64,000 nt of DNA, taken from positions 2,046,001 to 2,110,000 of the forward strand of contig NZ_CP014164.1 of the NCBI RefSeq assembly GCF_001543285.1, read 5' to 3'. The DNA comes from Aerococcus viridans (lineage in GTDB: Bacteria; Bacillota; Bacilli; Lactobacillales; Aerococcaceae). The stretch's first letter is position 1; each line of letters begins with the position of its first letter. This document shows positions 54,922 through 64,000 of the stretch, one piece after another. The notes below the pieces were generated by a model. The model worked only from the letters and a program-made list of their open reading frames with translations. It did no database searches and was not told the origin of the DNA. The position numbers and the translations under genes are program-made.

Positions 54922-54986
54922 TGATAACGGTTTCATATCTCGAAATAAATTATACACCGTAAAACACTTTTGTGCAACCGTTTGCA
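54922..54986 (-). promoter_or_regulatory. malT promoter with MalR-type operator and perfect cre box
   Basis: On the minus strand: -35 TTGCAC (54972-54977), 17 bases, -10 TATAAT (54949-54954). TGCAACCGTTTGCA (54973-54986), nearly palindromic, overlaps the -35. TGAAACCGTTATCA (54922-54935, minus), identical to the cre before treP, lies downstream of the start. Confidence 0.82.
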
Positions 54987-55011
54987 TCTTTTTTTAAACT
55001 ATAGCAGAAAA

Positions 55012-55038
55012 ACCGCGAGAATTTCCCACTCCCACGGT
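55012..55038 (-). terminator. terminator downstream of the EEP phosphatase gene
   Basis: ACCGCGAGA (55012-55020) pairs with TCCCACGGT (55030-55038), allowing G-U pairs, and the minus strand continues TTTTTCTG. It ends the phosphatase transcript before the malT promoter. No gene lies in 55039-55203. Confidence 0.65.
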
Positions 55039-55203
55039 CCTTTTAAATGTTTTATTTAATTAAAAATACTGCCCTTCTTCTTGCTATTTCTAACATTTGT
55101 TAGCCTTAAATATTGTAGATAAATCAGAAAATCTAGCTAGTAATCATTCTAATGTTGCCATATTTACATACGTAGTTTCCATATTTATCTTTATATTTAG
55201 CTT

Positions 55204-56040
55204 CTAGTCAATAGTTTCTACCAGTACACCTGAATGGTCTGATACGGCCTGCTGACGTTCGCCATCAAACACAACTTCGGATTTCTTTACAGCTACCCCT
55301 TTTGGTACGAAGATATAGTCAATACGAATTTGTTCTTTAAGCCCGGTCCAGCCACCGATTTCTTTCAATACTGTCGGTCCACCGACAGTTTCTTCTGCAA
55401 TCGTATATGAATCTGTAATAGGAATAGCCGTTGACACCATGTAGTCATAACCATCTGTACCGGCAGGATTATTAAAGTCACCCATAAAATAAATTGGTAA
55501 CTTAGTTCTAGTTAGGTATTTTTCAGTTTCTTGCCATTCATAATGAAATTCTTCATTATTTTCCCCGTGCCACCATGAGAAGTGACCAGAAACCGCCATA
55601 AAGCTTTCGCCATTTGGTTTAGTGATCTTAGCCGTAAGAATACGACGAGTTTTATAGTCATACCAATTATGACTTTTTGACACGTTATAGCTAGTGACGC
55701 TATCAATCGGGTATTTTGATAAGATCGCTACACCCTCTTGCATTGTGTCATGCGCAATATGAGTCATAGCCCACGCCCAATAGTAGGTTTTGCCTAATTC
55801 CGCTAATAATGCTACTAAACGCATAGCAAAATTATCTTCTTTAACATTCACTTGCCCATCCATAGGGACAAAGTTCACAATATTTTTAACGTCTACTCGA
55901 TGTCCGATAATTTTCTGATTAACTTCTTGTAAGCCCACTACATCGATATCCCATTCAGCAATCGATTGCGCAATAAAAGCTAATTTTTGATCTTGATTTT
56001 CTTCACCATAAGAATGAGTATTTAATGTTAACAGTTTCAA
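55204..56040 (-). CDS. endonuclease/exonuclease/phosphatase family protein, possible maltose-6'-phosphate phosphatase
   Basis: A 278-residue protein of the EEP metal-dependent phosphohydrolase fold. Motifs in order: LTLNTHSYG, DVVGLQEVNQ (metal-binding Glu), SGHFSWWH, YFMGDFNNPAGTDGYD, and the C-terminal IDYIFVPKG and VSDHSGVLVE with catalytic His. EEP proteins linked to malT include MapP, which dephosphorylates maltose-6'-phosphate in enterococci and lactobacilli; that role is inferred here from family and position. The start is a TTG at 56040 with AAGGAG about 11 bases upstream, an unusual weak initiation. Confidence 0.75.
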   Translation of the reverse strand: MKLLTLNTHSYGEENQDQKLAFIAQSIAEWDIDVVGLQEVNQKIIGHRVDVKNIVNFVPMDGQVNVKEDNFAMRLVALLAELGKTYYWAWAMTHIAHDTMQEGVAILSKYPIDSVTSYNVSKSHNWYDYKTRRILTAKITKPNGESFMAVSGHFSWWHGENNEEFHYEWQETEKYLTRTKLPIYFMGDFNNPAGTDGYDYMVSTAIPITDSYTIAEETVGGPTVLKEIGGWTGLKEQIRIDYIFVPKGVAVKKSEVVFDGERQQAVSDHSGVLVETID

Positions 56041-56171
56041 CTAAATTAACGCTCCTTTTTATTCATTTTGATATCAGTAACTTGTCTATTTAATTCGATT
56101 ATAACTCAAACCCTTTAATTCACAAAAACATAATGTGAAGTGAAGTCAAATCCTCTATTAACAATCAGACA

Positions 56172-56663
56172 TTAGCTACCCGTACTAATCCGCCAGATAG
56201 CAAAACGAATAAAGGCTGCAATCAATAGCATGGCCATTTCACCAGCAAAGCGGCTAATATTATGCTTTGGTGATTTGAAAAGGACTTGGAAGGCATCTCC
56301 TAGTCTCACTTTTAAAATTACAACACTAAAGGCAATTAAAATAAAAATCAAGATGGCCATTCCGGTGTTGCCAATCAATAAAAACCCAATCAAGATAAGT
56401 AATAAACTGATATAAAATTGCCCTAGACTATCTTGTGTTTGGTCAATTTGATCCCACTTAGATTTGATTAAAAAGCCCCCAAAAGGCAGGATACATACAG
56501 ACATTAGTGAAATCACTGTAAAGACATTCGTGGTCAAGTTTTCTAGTAAACCCAGTCCTTGCGCGTTGCCTTGGAAAGTTAATAGGGCAACATATAAGAT
56601 GGGTGCAATAACCAGCAATATAATCACAAAATGTACCATTCTACTTAAATTTTTTCTAGTCAT
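56172..56663 (-). CDS. hypothetical four-helix membrane protein of the glv operon
   Basis: A 163-residue membrane protein with helices at about 10-30, 42-64, 80-112 and 138-156. I recognise no family. Its ATG overlaps the stop codon of the RpiR regulator by four bases (ATGA), so it is translationally coupled and belongs to the maltose-6'-phosphate operon. It has GAGGAGCG. Its role is unknown; a transport accessory or sensor is possible but unsupported. Confidence 0.65.
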   Translation of the reverse strand: MTRKNLSRMVHFVIILLVIAPILYVALLTFQGNAQGLGLLENLTTNVFTVISLMSVCILPFGGFLIKSKWDQIDQTQDSLGQFYISLLLILIGFLLIGNTGMAILIFILIAFSVVILKVRLGDAFQVLFKSPKHNISRFAGEMAMLLIAAFIRFAIWRISTGS

Positions 56664-57451
56664 AGGTCACGCTCCTCATTTTCTTTCTGTAATCGTTCTT
56701 GTTTTCGCACATATTCAAAATAGGCAATTGCTAATAAGTTGGTGGCTTGGTGGATAGGTAACATAGATGCAAAGGCTTCATCCTTATAATCAAAGCGTGT
56801 TGTTTTAAAATAGATTGTATAATCGGCTAAGCTAGCTAATAAACTGGTATGCATTTCACTCACCGCGATCAGGATGGCCCCTTTACTCTTAAAGATTTTC
56901 AATTCTCGTTCAATCAAAGCCACATTGCCACTAAAAGACGCCACAATCAGCACATCTCCAGGTTTAATAGATGCACTTGCAATTTTTAGTTCCAAAGGTG
57001 CTGAAATATCGATAGAAAATTTATTGTTCAATAAAATACTTCTTCTAAAATCGTTTAAAGCGTTCTTTTGCGCCCATCCAGTCCCATATAAGAAGACATT
57101 ATCCGCATCAAAAATACTTTCAACAATGGGGTCAACCTGCATATTACTGAACATCTTAAAGGTATCTTGGGTATCGGCTGCTAACTGCCCCATTGGATCA
57201 ATTTCACTATCATGCCGTTGATTTTCTGCTTCATTGTTGAGGTAGAATTTGAATTCCGCATAACCTGAAAAGCCAATTTTTTGGGTGAAACGGGAAATCG
57301 TCGATTTTGAAACAGCCAAAATCCTTGCTAATTCAGTGATAGACATCTTCCTAACCGTCTGACTATGCTTCATGATATAGTCAAAAATATAGATTTCATT
57401 TTCAGTTAATTTACTATACAAGTCGTTATAGATATTTTCTATAGGTTTCAT
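56660..57451 (-). CDS. RpiR-family transcriptional regulator (GlvR-like)
   Basis: A 263-residue regulator with an N-terminal HTH (LTENEIYIFDYIMKHSQTVRKMSI and ILAVSKSTISRFTQKIGFSGYAEFK, quoted in parts as AVSKSTISRFTQKIGF) and a C-terminal SIS sugar-phosphate-binding domain (about 105-235, VFLYGTGWAQKNAL, VLIVASFSGN). The ORF opens with a TTG at 57463; GGAGG five bases before the ATG at 57451 sets the start. It lies directly after the GH4 glucosidase gene, as in Bacillus glvA-glvR-glvC, and probably senses a disaccharide phosphate. Confidence 0.88.
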   Translation of the reverse strand: MKPIENIYNDLYSKLTENEIYIFDYIMKHSQTVRKMSITELARILAVSKSTISRFTQKIGFSGYAEFKFYLNNEAENQRHDSEIDPMGQLAADTQDTFKMFSNMQVDPIVESIFDADNVFLYGTGWAQKNALNDFRRSILLNNKFSIDISAPLELKIASASIKPGDVLIVASFSGNVALIERELKIFKSKGAILIAVSEMHTSLLASLADYTIYFKTTRFDYKDEAFASMLPIHQATNLLAIAYFEYVRKQERLQKENEERDL

Positions 57452-57471
57452 AAATGCCTCCAAAATAATAA

Positions 57472-57491
57472 GAGTGGACCTCGGCCCACTC
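57472..57491 (-). terminator. hairpin between the GH4 gene and the RpiR gene
   Basis: GAGTGG (57472-57477) pairs with CCACTC (57486-57491). The following minus-strand sequence is only moderately T-rich. Beside it, CAAAAGCGTTTACA (57501-57514) is a weak cre-like match. Confidence 0.45.
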
Positions 57492-57523
57492 CTATTATAT
57501 CAAAAGCGTTTACATTTAATAGA

Positions 57524-58879
<1,356 letters not shown>

Positions 58880-59012
58880 CTAATGCAATTGTTTAGTCGC
58901 TATTTTTCTATACCTCTATGCTAACAGAAAATTAAGCGTTTTCACTGCTCACTCAACCTTCTGTTCGCATTTCAGCATTTATGCACTTGTTCCAACTTAC
59001 GGAAATTGTTCC

Positions 59013-60704
59013 TTAGTTTTTCGCTTTACCTGTCCGTTTAGCAATTTCAACGTCCACTTCATCACGAACTTGTGGGACATCTAGTCCAATAATCACTTGA
59101 ATCGCTTGACCCTTACGTACCACCCCATGCGCACCGTTTGCTTTAAATTCTTTATCAGTGGCTAATGCATTTGGGTCTTTAACTGTTAACCTCAACCTAG
59201 AGGCACAGTTGTTAACGTCAGTAATATTTTCTGGACCGCCTAACAAGTCAACATAGTTAGATGCAGTTACCGCGAAACGTCCACGACTAGGATCATTTGC
59301 AGCCTCTTCAGCATAACTTGAAATAGCTTTATTACTTGCTTTTGATTCTGAAGGATCCTGGCTAGTATCATTCGGATCAAACCCAGCTGCTTCTTGTTTC
59401 TTCTTATCTTTATAATCTTGTTTAGTGTACATTTTCACTTCTGCTTCATCATCTTCACGTCCAGGTGTTTTCAAATCAAATTTATTAATCATCAAGCTGA
59501 AAATCACAAAGTAAATACCAGAGAAGATTAAACCAATCACTAGCCAAGTGATAATTGCACCAAAATGATTAGACCACATTGGAATAATAAATTTAGAAAC
59601 AACTGCAATTAGACCAGAACCTATATCTCCTGCAAGTCCGAATAAGTACATAGTTGTTGCGAGTGAAGCTGCAAGTAAGGCATGGATAAAGAATAGTTGT
59701 GGCGCGATAAATAGAAAAGTAAATTCAAACGGTTCTGTAATCCCAGCCATAATCGCTGTGAAAGCTGTTGGCAATAGTAGAGATAATACTTCTTGGCGTT
59801 TTTCTTTTTTCGCTGTCGCATAGAAAGCTGCTGAAATACCAATCGGTGCGAAAATTTTTGACATATTATGCAACCCAAAAGCGCCTTCTGGGAACTGTTC
59901 ACGTAAAGGTGCTGGATTTGAAGCAATCACATTTAATTGATCCAACCAAGCACGTTCTATTCCACCTTCAATCACTGCAGGGCCATAGACAAATGGTTGG
60001 TATACAAAATGATGCAGTCCTGTTGGAATTAAAATACGTTCTAAGAATACATATGCGAATACACCGAAGGCACCTGAACTCGCCAACCAACCCTGTAATG
60101 TTGCAATACCACCTTGAACCGCTGGCCAACCCCAAGCTGTTAGGAAGGCTAATGGTAACATGATAAAGAATCCTAAGATATAAACGAATGTTGACCCTTG
60201 GAAAACACCCAACCAGTCTGGTAGTTTAGTATCAAAGTACCGGTTGTGTAGCCAAACAACAATAGCCGCTACGGCAATGGCACCAATAATATTGGTATCC
60301 AATGTTTTTACACTACCAATCAGTTTTAACCCACTGACACCACCTGGTTCTGCGGTATAATCAACCCCAAAGTTCGTCCCCCAAATTTCAAGGATTTTAG
60401 CCAGGAAACTTTGAAAAGTCATGTAAACAATAAATGACTCCAAGCTGGCACGACCAGCCGCTTTTGTTGCTAACCCAATAGGTAAACCAATTACAAATAG
60501 CAATTCAATTTGATTAAATACTGTCCAACCACCAGATTCTAAAATCGACCAGATATTTCGCCAAAGACTGCCCTCGGATGCGATACTACCCATAATCAAT
60601 TCATTTTGGAAAAGAATCGAGAAGGATAATATAATACCCGCGAACGAGAATAACAGCACCGGCACAAACATTGCGCCCCCAAACCGTTGTAATTTCGCCA
60701 TCAT
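59013..60704 (-). CDS. glvC: alpha-glucoside PTS transporter, IICB (GlvC type)
   Basis: A 563-residue permease of the glucose family. The IIC domain is about 1-430, with the family segment PTGLHHFVYQPFVYGP near 235-250; the IIB domain is about 480-563 with phosphocysteine C500 (NNCASRLRL). It has no IIA and must borrow one, perhaps from MalT. It is first in the operon with the GH4 6-phospho-glucosidase, so maltose or a related alpha-glucoside is its likely cargo. GGAG lies about 10 bases before the first of two ATGs. Confidence 0.92.
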   Translation of the reverse strand: MMAKLQRFGGAMFVPVLLFSFAGIILSFSILFQNELIMGSIASEGSLWRNIWSILESGGWTVFNQIELLFVIGLPIGLATKAAGRASLESFIVYMTFQSFLAKILEIWGTNFGVDYTAEPGGVSGLKLIGSVKTLDTNIIGAIAVAAIVVWLHNRYFDTKLPDWLGVFQGSTFVYILGFFIMLPLAFLTAWGWPAVQGGIATLQGWLASSGAFGVFAYVFLERILIPTGLHHFVYQPFVYGPAVIEGGIERAWLDQLNVIASNPAPLREQFPEGAFGLHNMSKIFAPIGISAAFYATAKKEKRQEVLSLLLPTAFTAIMAGITEPFEFTFLFIAPQLFFIHALLAASLATTMYLFGLAGDIGSGLIAVVSKFIIPMWSNHFGAIITWLVIGLIFSGIYFVIFSLMINKFDLKTPGREDDEAEVKMYTKQDYKDKKKQEAAGFDPNDTSQDPSESKASNKAISSYAEEAANDPSRGRFAVTASNYVDLLGGPENITDVNNCASRLRLTVKDPNALATDKEFKANGAHGVVRKGQAIQVIIGLDVPQVRDEVDVEIAKRTGKAKN

Positions 60705-60748
60705 AATTTCTTCACTCCTTTTTGTTGAATATTGCTTCCAATACTGTC

Positions 60749-60786
60749 ATCTTAGCATTGCTTTTTTCTATATGCAAACGCTTACA
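60749..60786 (-). promoter_or_regulatory. glvC promoter with cre box
   Basis: On the minus strand: -35 TTGCAT (60772-60777), 17 bases, -10 TAAGAT (60749-60754). TGTAAGCGTTTGCA (60773-60786, minus) matches 13 of 14 cre positions and covers the -35, a repressing position for CcpA. Confidence 0.75.
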
Positions 60787-60850
60787 CATTTATTGAGACA
60801 AGTTTTCTAACCCGCACCCAGTTCCAAAGAAAGGAAATTGACCCAAAAAA

Positions 60851-60874
60851 AAGACCGTATAGCGATACGATCTT
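60851..60874 (-). terminator. terminator downstream of dus
   Basis: AAGACCGTAT (60851-60860) pairs with ATACGATCTT (60865-60874) with one mismatch, and the minus strand continues in eight Ts. It ends the dus transcript after about 150 bases of 3' UTR. Confidence 0.75.
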
Positions 60875-60946
60875 GTGAAGGTTAAATAGTTATCAATTTA
60901 CACTATAAGTAAATGGTTATCTTAACCCTACTTACATTTAAATCAA

Positions 60947-60995
60947 CTGAAACACAGGTTTTTTGGAGGGGCGAACCCGACTTAAGGGTGCGAGA
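60947..60995. repeat. second copy of a conserved ~48-nt block (see 5415-5462)
   Basis: The plus strand reads CTGAAACACAGG, then GGAGGGGCGAACCCGACTTA, then AGGGTGCGAGA. The minus strand at 5415-5462 reads CTGAAACGCAG, then GGAGGCTTGAACCCGACTA, then AGGGTGCGAGA. The two agree in order, spacing and most bases. Here the block lies in the 3' UTR of dus. Its role is unknown. Confidence 0.55.
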
Positions 60996-61029
60996 CAAGA
61001 CACTAAGAAAGAAGTAGCGAAAGATTAGA

Positions 61030-62010
61030 CTACGCTTCTGCTAAGTATTTCTCTTCAAATTCATCTAGCAATGCGCGTGCTTCTTCCGTTGATTCAGTTT
61101 CCATTAGGCCAATACGTAAGTCGTTGGCACCACGGAATGAGCGGATGTAGATTTTAAAGAAACGACGTAATGGTTTATATGGACGACCGTCTTTGGCAGC
61201 ATTCTCGTCGAACAAATCTAGGTGGTATCTGAATAGGTCTAACAATTCTTTTGGTGTGTGGTCTCGCGCTTCTTCTTCAAAGGCGAACGGGTTATGGAAA
61301 ATTCCACGACCAATCATGACGCCGTCAACACCATATTTATCCACTAATTCTTGACCGACTTGACGATTTGGAATATCACCGTTAATGGTTAATAAGGTTT
61401 GTGGTGCTATTTCGTCGCGTAGTTTTTTGATTTCTGGAATCAATTCCCAGTGGGCGTCTACTTTAGACATTTCAGTCTTGGTTCGTAAATGAATCGATAA
61501 GTTGGCAATATCTTGTTTTAATAGTAGACTAAGCCATTCTTTATATTCTTCTGTATTTTGATGACCAAGTCTTGTTTTCACTGAAACGGGTAGGCCACCT
61601 TCTTTAGCTGCTTGAATTAATTCAACCGCTACATCTGGACGGAGGATTAACCCTGATCCTCGGCCGTGTTTAAACACGTTAGGTGCTGGGCATCCCATGT
61701 TAATATCTAAACCAGCATAGCCCATTTCATTCATCCCTTTAGCCATTGCCGCAAAATGATCAGGATTGTCTCCCCAGATATGCGCTACGATAGGCTTTTC
61801 ATCTTCTGTGAATAGTAATCGTGAATTTAATGAATCGCGACCTTTTGGATGTACATATGATTCTGAATTGGTAAATTCTGTAAAATAAACATCTGGTTTA
61901 GCTGCTTTTTGAACTACATGACGAAAAACAGTATCTGTTACATCTTCCATTGGCGCTAAAATAAAAAATGGTCGTGGCAATTCTTGCCAAAAGTTTTTCT
62001 TTTCTTCCAC
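61030..62010 (-). CDS. dus: tRNA-dihydrouridine synthase
   Basis: A 326-residue flavoprotein that reduces uridines in the tRNA D loop. The N-terminal [15 protein letters not shown], catalytic C107 in [16 protein letters not shown], the flavin-contacting IHLRTKTE and [13 protein letters not shown] are conserved. The ORF is open to 62049, but GGAA seven bases before the GTG at 62010 fits best. The closest paralogue type is not certain, so no number or letter is given to the symbol. It is monocistronic. Confidence 0.92.
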   Translation of the reverse strand: MEEKKNFWQELPRPFFILAPMEDVTDTVFRHVVQKAAKPDVYFTEFTNSESYVHPKGRDSLNSRLLFTEDEKPIVAHIWGDNPDHFAAMAKGMNEMGYAGLDINMGCPAPNVFKHGRGSGLILRPDVAVELIQAAKEGGLPVSVKTRLGHQNTEEYKEWLSLLLKQDIANLSIHLRTKTEMSKVDAHWELIPEIKKLRDEIAPQTLLTINGDIPNRQVGQELVDKYGVDGVMIGRGIFHNPFAFEEEARDHTPKELLDLFRYHLDLFDENAAKDGRPYKPLRRFFKIYIRSFRGANDLRIGLMETESTEEARALLDEFEEKYLAEA

Positions 62011-62190
62011 AATAAATTCCTTTCTCTTTTTCTTATATATTGAATACAAAATAAAAAAGCGATTCGCTTTTTTACTTACTCTAGAATTTTTGCTTACAGC
62101 GTTACATTATCTCAAATCTGAACCACAATTGGAAGCAAAATATCTTATATCATCATTACATTTTATTCTCTCAAAACTTAACCTGAAATA

Positions 62191-62225
62191 TTACCCTTTT
62201 CTTTTTGTCTGTGATATAATTCACA
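62191..62225 (+). promoter_or_regulatory. gldA promoter with palindromic operator over the -10 box
   Basis: TGTGATATAATTCACA (62210-62225) is a TGTGA-N6-TCACA palindrome whose centre is the -10 TATAAT (62215-62220). A weak TTACCC (62191-62196) lies 18 bases upstream. Such a site suits Rex (NADH-sensing) or a CRP/FNR-type regulator acting as a repressor. The transcript leader would be about 80 bases. Confidence 0.55.
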
Positions 62226-62307
62226 TGTAAATAGGGATAACAATTTTCCTACTTTTATATATGCGGTTTCTATTGTGAATTTTGTGACATAAACTAGGAG
62301 GTTTATT

Positions 62308-63408
62308 ATGGTTAGGGTATTTGCAAGTCCGGCACATTATGTTCAAGGTAAAAATATTTTAACAAGTCAAGTAGCTGTAGACTACATTCAAAAGTTAGGT
62401 GATAAGGCCTTACTACTAGCAGATGATGTTGTTTGGGAAATTGTTGGGGAAACCCTAAATGACTCATTGACGGCAGCTGGCATGACCATTATCCGTGAGC
62501 CTTTCCAAGGTGAAGCTTCTACTGCAGAGATTGATCGCGTAACGAAAATTGGTCAAGACAATGATGTAAATCTTGTTTTAGCACTAGGTGGTGGGAAAGC
62601 TATTGATGCAGGGAAAGCCATTGCAGATGACCTACAGTCACCAGTGGCTATTTTACCAACCGTTGCTTCTACAGATGCACCAACTTCTGCGCTATCTGTT
62701 ATTTACTCTGAGGAAGGCGCCTTTGAGAAATACCGATTCTACAAGAAGAATCCCGATCTAGTCCTATTAGATAGTCAAATTATTGCGCAAGCACCAGCTC
62801 GTTTCTTCGCTTCAGGAATCGCTGATGCACTGGCAACTGCAGTTGAAATGCGACCAACTATGACTGGTAACCACGATACCATGGCCGGTGGGAAAACAAC
62901 TTTAGCTGCTCAAGCGATTGGAGACAAGAGCAAGGAAGTCTTGTTCGCTGACGGAGTTAAAGCTTTTAAATCCGTTGAAAAACATGTAGTCACACCAGCA
63001 GTTGAGAATGTTATTGAAGCCAACACACTTCTTAGTGGACTGGGCTTTGAATCTGGTGGTCTTGCAGCTGCCCACGCTATCCATAATGGTTTCACAGCTT
63101 TAGAAGGTGACATTCATCACCTAACCCACGGTGAAAAAGTTGCTTATGGTACGCTAACACAACTCTTTATGGAAAATCGTCCAACTGAAGAGATTGATGC
63201 TTACATCGACCTGTATCAAGCTTTAAACTTACCTACTACCCTAAAAGAATTACACTTGGATCCTGAAGACCGTGATGCCTTGATTCGCGTGGGTAAACAG
63301 GCCACAATTGAAGGGGAAACAATTCACAACATGCCATATATCGTCACAGCTGAAGACGTTGCAGATGCCTTGATTGCTGTAGATGCATACGTAACCGGCC
63401 GCAAATAA
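62308..63408 (+). CDS. gldA: glycerol dehydrogenase
   Basis: A 366-residue iron/zinc-type alcohol dehydrogenase that oxidises glycerol to dihydroxyacetone with NAD. The dinucleotide site LGGGKAIDAGKAIA is near 93-106; the metal ligands D173 (IADALAT), H256 (AAHAIHNG) and H274 (LTHGEKV) match GldA. AGGAGG precedes the ATG. It stands alone with its own promoter and terminator; no dihydroxyacetone kinase genes adjoin. Confidence 0.94.
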   Translation: MVRVFASPAHYVQGKNILTSQVAVDYIQKLGDKALLLADDVVWEIVGETLNDSLTAAGMTIIREPFQGEASTAEIDRVTKIGQDNDVNLVLALGGGKAIDAGKAIADDLQSPVAILPTVASTDAPTSALSVIYSEEGAFEKYRFYKKNPDLVLLDSQIIAQAPARFFASGIADALATAVEMRPTMTGNHDTMAGGKTTLAAQAIGDKSKEVLFADGVKAFKSVEKHVVTPAVENVIEANTLLSGLGFESGGLAAAHAIHNGFTALEGDIHHLTHGEKVAYGTLTQLFMENRPTEEIDAYIDLYQALNLPTTLKELHLDPEDRDALIRVGKQATIEGETIHNMPYIVTAEDVADALIAVDAYVTGRK

Positions 63409-63439
63409 GCATAAAAATGACCAATTCCAAAATTGAAAG

Positions 63440-63467
63440 CGACTGAGATATACTCAGTCGTTTTTTT
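63440..63467 (+). terminator. terminator of gldA
   Basis: CGACTGAG (63440-63447) pairs perfectly with CTCAGTCG (63453-63460), followed by seven Ts. It may also serve the convergent esterase gene. Confidence 0.88.
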
Positions 63468-63489
63468 ACATGTAACTTAAAAAGATGAT

Positions 63490-64000
63490 TTAATGCCATA
63501 AGAAGTCCATGTATAGGTGGTTTTGTGCTGCCCATGTAGCTTCTGAGTGGTCCCCCCCTGCTGCTAAATGCATATAAGTTTCACCACCACGATCTAAGAA
63601 TGCTTGCTCAAGATAACCAGCCTGCTCTAAGCGATCTTGATTCACTTCTTGGTCACCAAAGGACAAGTATAATCGAGTGTCTTGGTCGATAGATTGGCGT
63701 CCCAATTCAGCCACTAATTCATCAAAACAAAAACCAAAAGCTGGTGATAATGCGGCAACTTTAGAAAAAGTCTCATTATGAACAACTCCACCATAATAAG
63801 CCATTAAGCCACCCATAGAGGAACCAGCAATTGCTGTGCCCTCACGCCCCGCAATAGTTGGATAGTTATCATCAATAAATGGTTTTAGTTCATTAACTAG
63901 CCAATCCATGAAATGATCTCCATAACCATCAATTTGACCAAAATGTGCTGTATCTACTGAATAAGGACAATATTCACGGAGACGTTCACCGTCTTCATGG
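63490..64000 (-). CDS. alpha/beta-hydrolase esterase, C-terminal part (5' end outside window)
   Basis: The frame is open from the window edge at 64000 to the stop at 63490, about 170 codons. The nucleophile elbow GSSMGG, a following YGGVVHNETFSKVAALSPAF, the acid region SFGDQEVN and the catalytic His in GGDHSEATW fit the esterase D/Esterase_phd group of alpha/beta hydrolases. The ATG at 63909 is internal, because coding continues upstream (ending in IDGYGDHF before it). The substrate is unknown. Convergent with gldA. Confidence 0.8.
   Translation of the reverse strand, partial: HEDGERLREYCPYSVDTAHFGQIDGYGDHFMDWLVNELKPFIDDNYPTIAGREGTAIAGSSMGGLMAYYGGVVHNETFSKVAALSPAFGFCFDELVAELGRQSIDQDTRLYLSFGDQEVNQDRLEQAGYLEQAFLDRGGETYMHLAAGGDHSEATWAAQNHLYMDFLWH

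Noticed and set aside
62053..62073. Palindrome AAAAAAGCG-ATT-CGCTTTTTT between dus and gldA
   Set aside because: The GC part of the stem is only three pairs and no transcript clearly needs a terminator there; kept as a note only.

Overview
The window reads as a chromosomal segment of a low-GC Gram-positive bacterium of the order Lactobacillales. The evidence is an Enterococcus hirae-type ntp V-ATPase operon, a ctsR-clpC heat-shock pair, PTS sugar operons carrying CcpA (cre) boxes, AGGAGG ribosome binding sites throughout and a short SRP RNA. An Aerococcus-like genus fits the gene mix, but that is inference and was not tested.

Layout. 1-5.5 kb: the 3' part of a superfamily 2 helicase, a membrane protein behind a structured leader, an ISL3-family insertion sequence (copy A) with 8-bp target duplications, the SRP RNA gene, and an unassigned structured RNA. 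5.5-14.8 kb: the V-ATPase operon ntpFIKECGABD (minus strand) and tadA. 15-21 kb: a trehalose operon (treP, treA, treR) whose treA and treR are now separated by ISL3 copy B. treR lies behind a nucleoside hydrolase gene. 22-32 kb: prephenate dehydratase, clpC and ctsR, an isocitrate dehydrogenase next to a wrecked citrate transporter gene, a HAD phosphatase, a glycosyltransferase and a TVP38-type membrane protein. 32.1-32.5 kb: four tRNAs (Gly, Leu, Arg, Pro). 33-61 kb: a large alpha-glucoside island. It holds a frameshifted ROK kinase with an orphan IIB, maltodextrin phosphorylase, 4-alpha-glucanotransferase, the LacI-type regulator MalR, a four-gene oxidoreductase/isomerase/ThuA operon, the maltodextrin ABC transporter with its ATPase and MalA, a neopullulanase, a maltose-type PTS (IICBA), a probable maltose-6'-phosphate phosphatase and a GlvA/GlvR/GlvC module. 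61-64 kb: dus, glycerol dehydrogenase and a partial esterase.

How the parts work together. The island codes for three parallel entries for maltose and maltodextrin. An ABC transporter feeds phosphorylase, glucanotransferase and neopullulanase in the cytoplasm. A PTS may feed a maltose-6'-phosphate phosphatase. A second PTS without its own IIA feeds a family 4 6-phospho-alpha-glucosidase. Several promoters share one design: a TGCAACCG-type LacI operator over the -35 box and a cre box nearby, which suggests MalR plus CcpA control. The same operator type precedes the Gfo/Idh/MocA-ThuA-isomerase operon. By analogy with the rhizobial ThuAB system, that operon may form and cleave 3-keto-glycosides, and it is the most interesting candidate system here.

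Limits. No database search or folding program was run. Promoters, operators and RNA structures were read by eye. Frameshifts could be real or sequencing errors.
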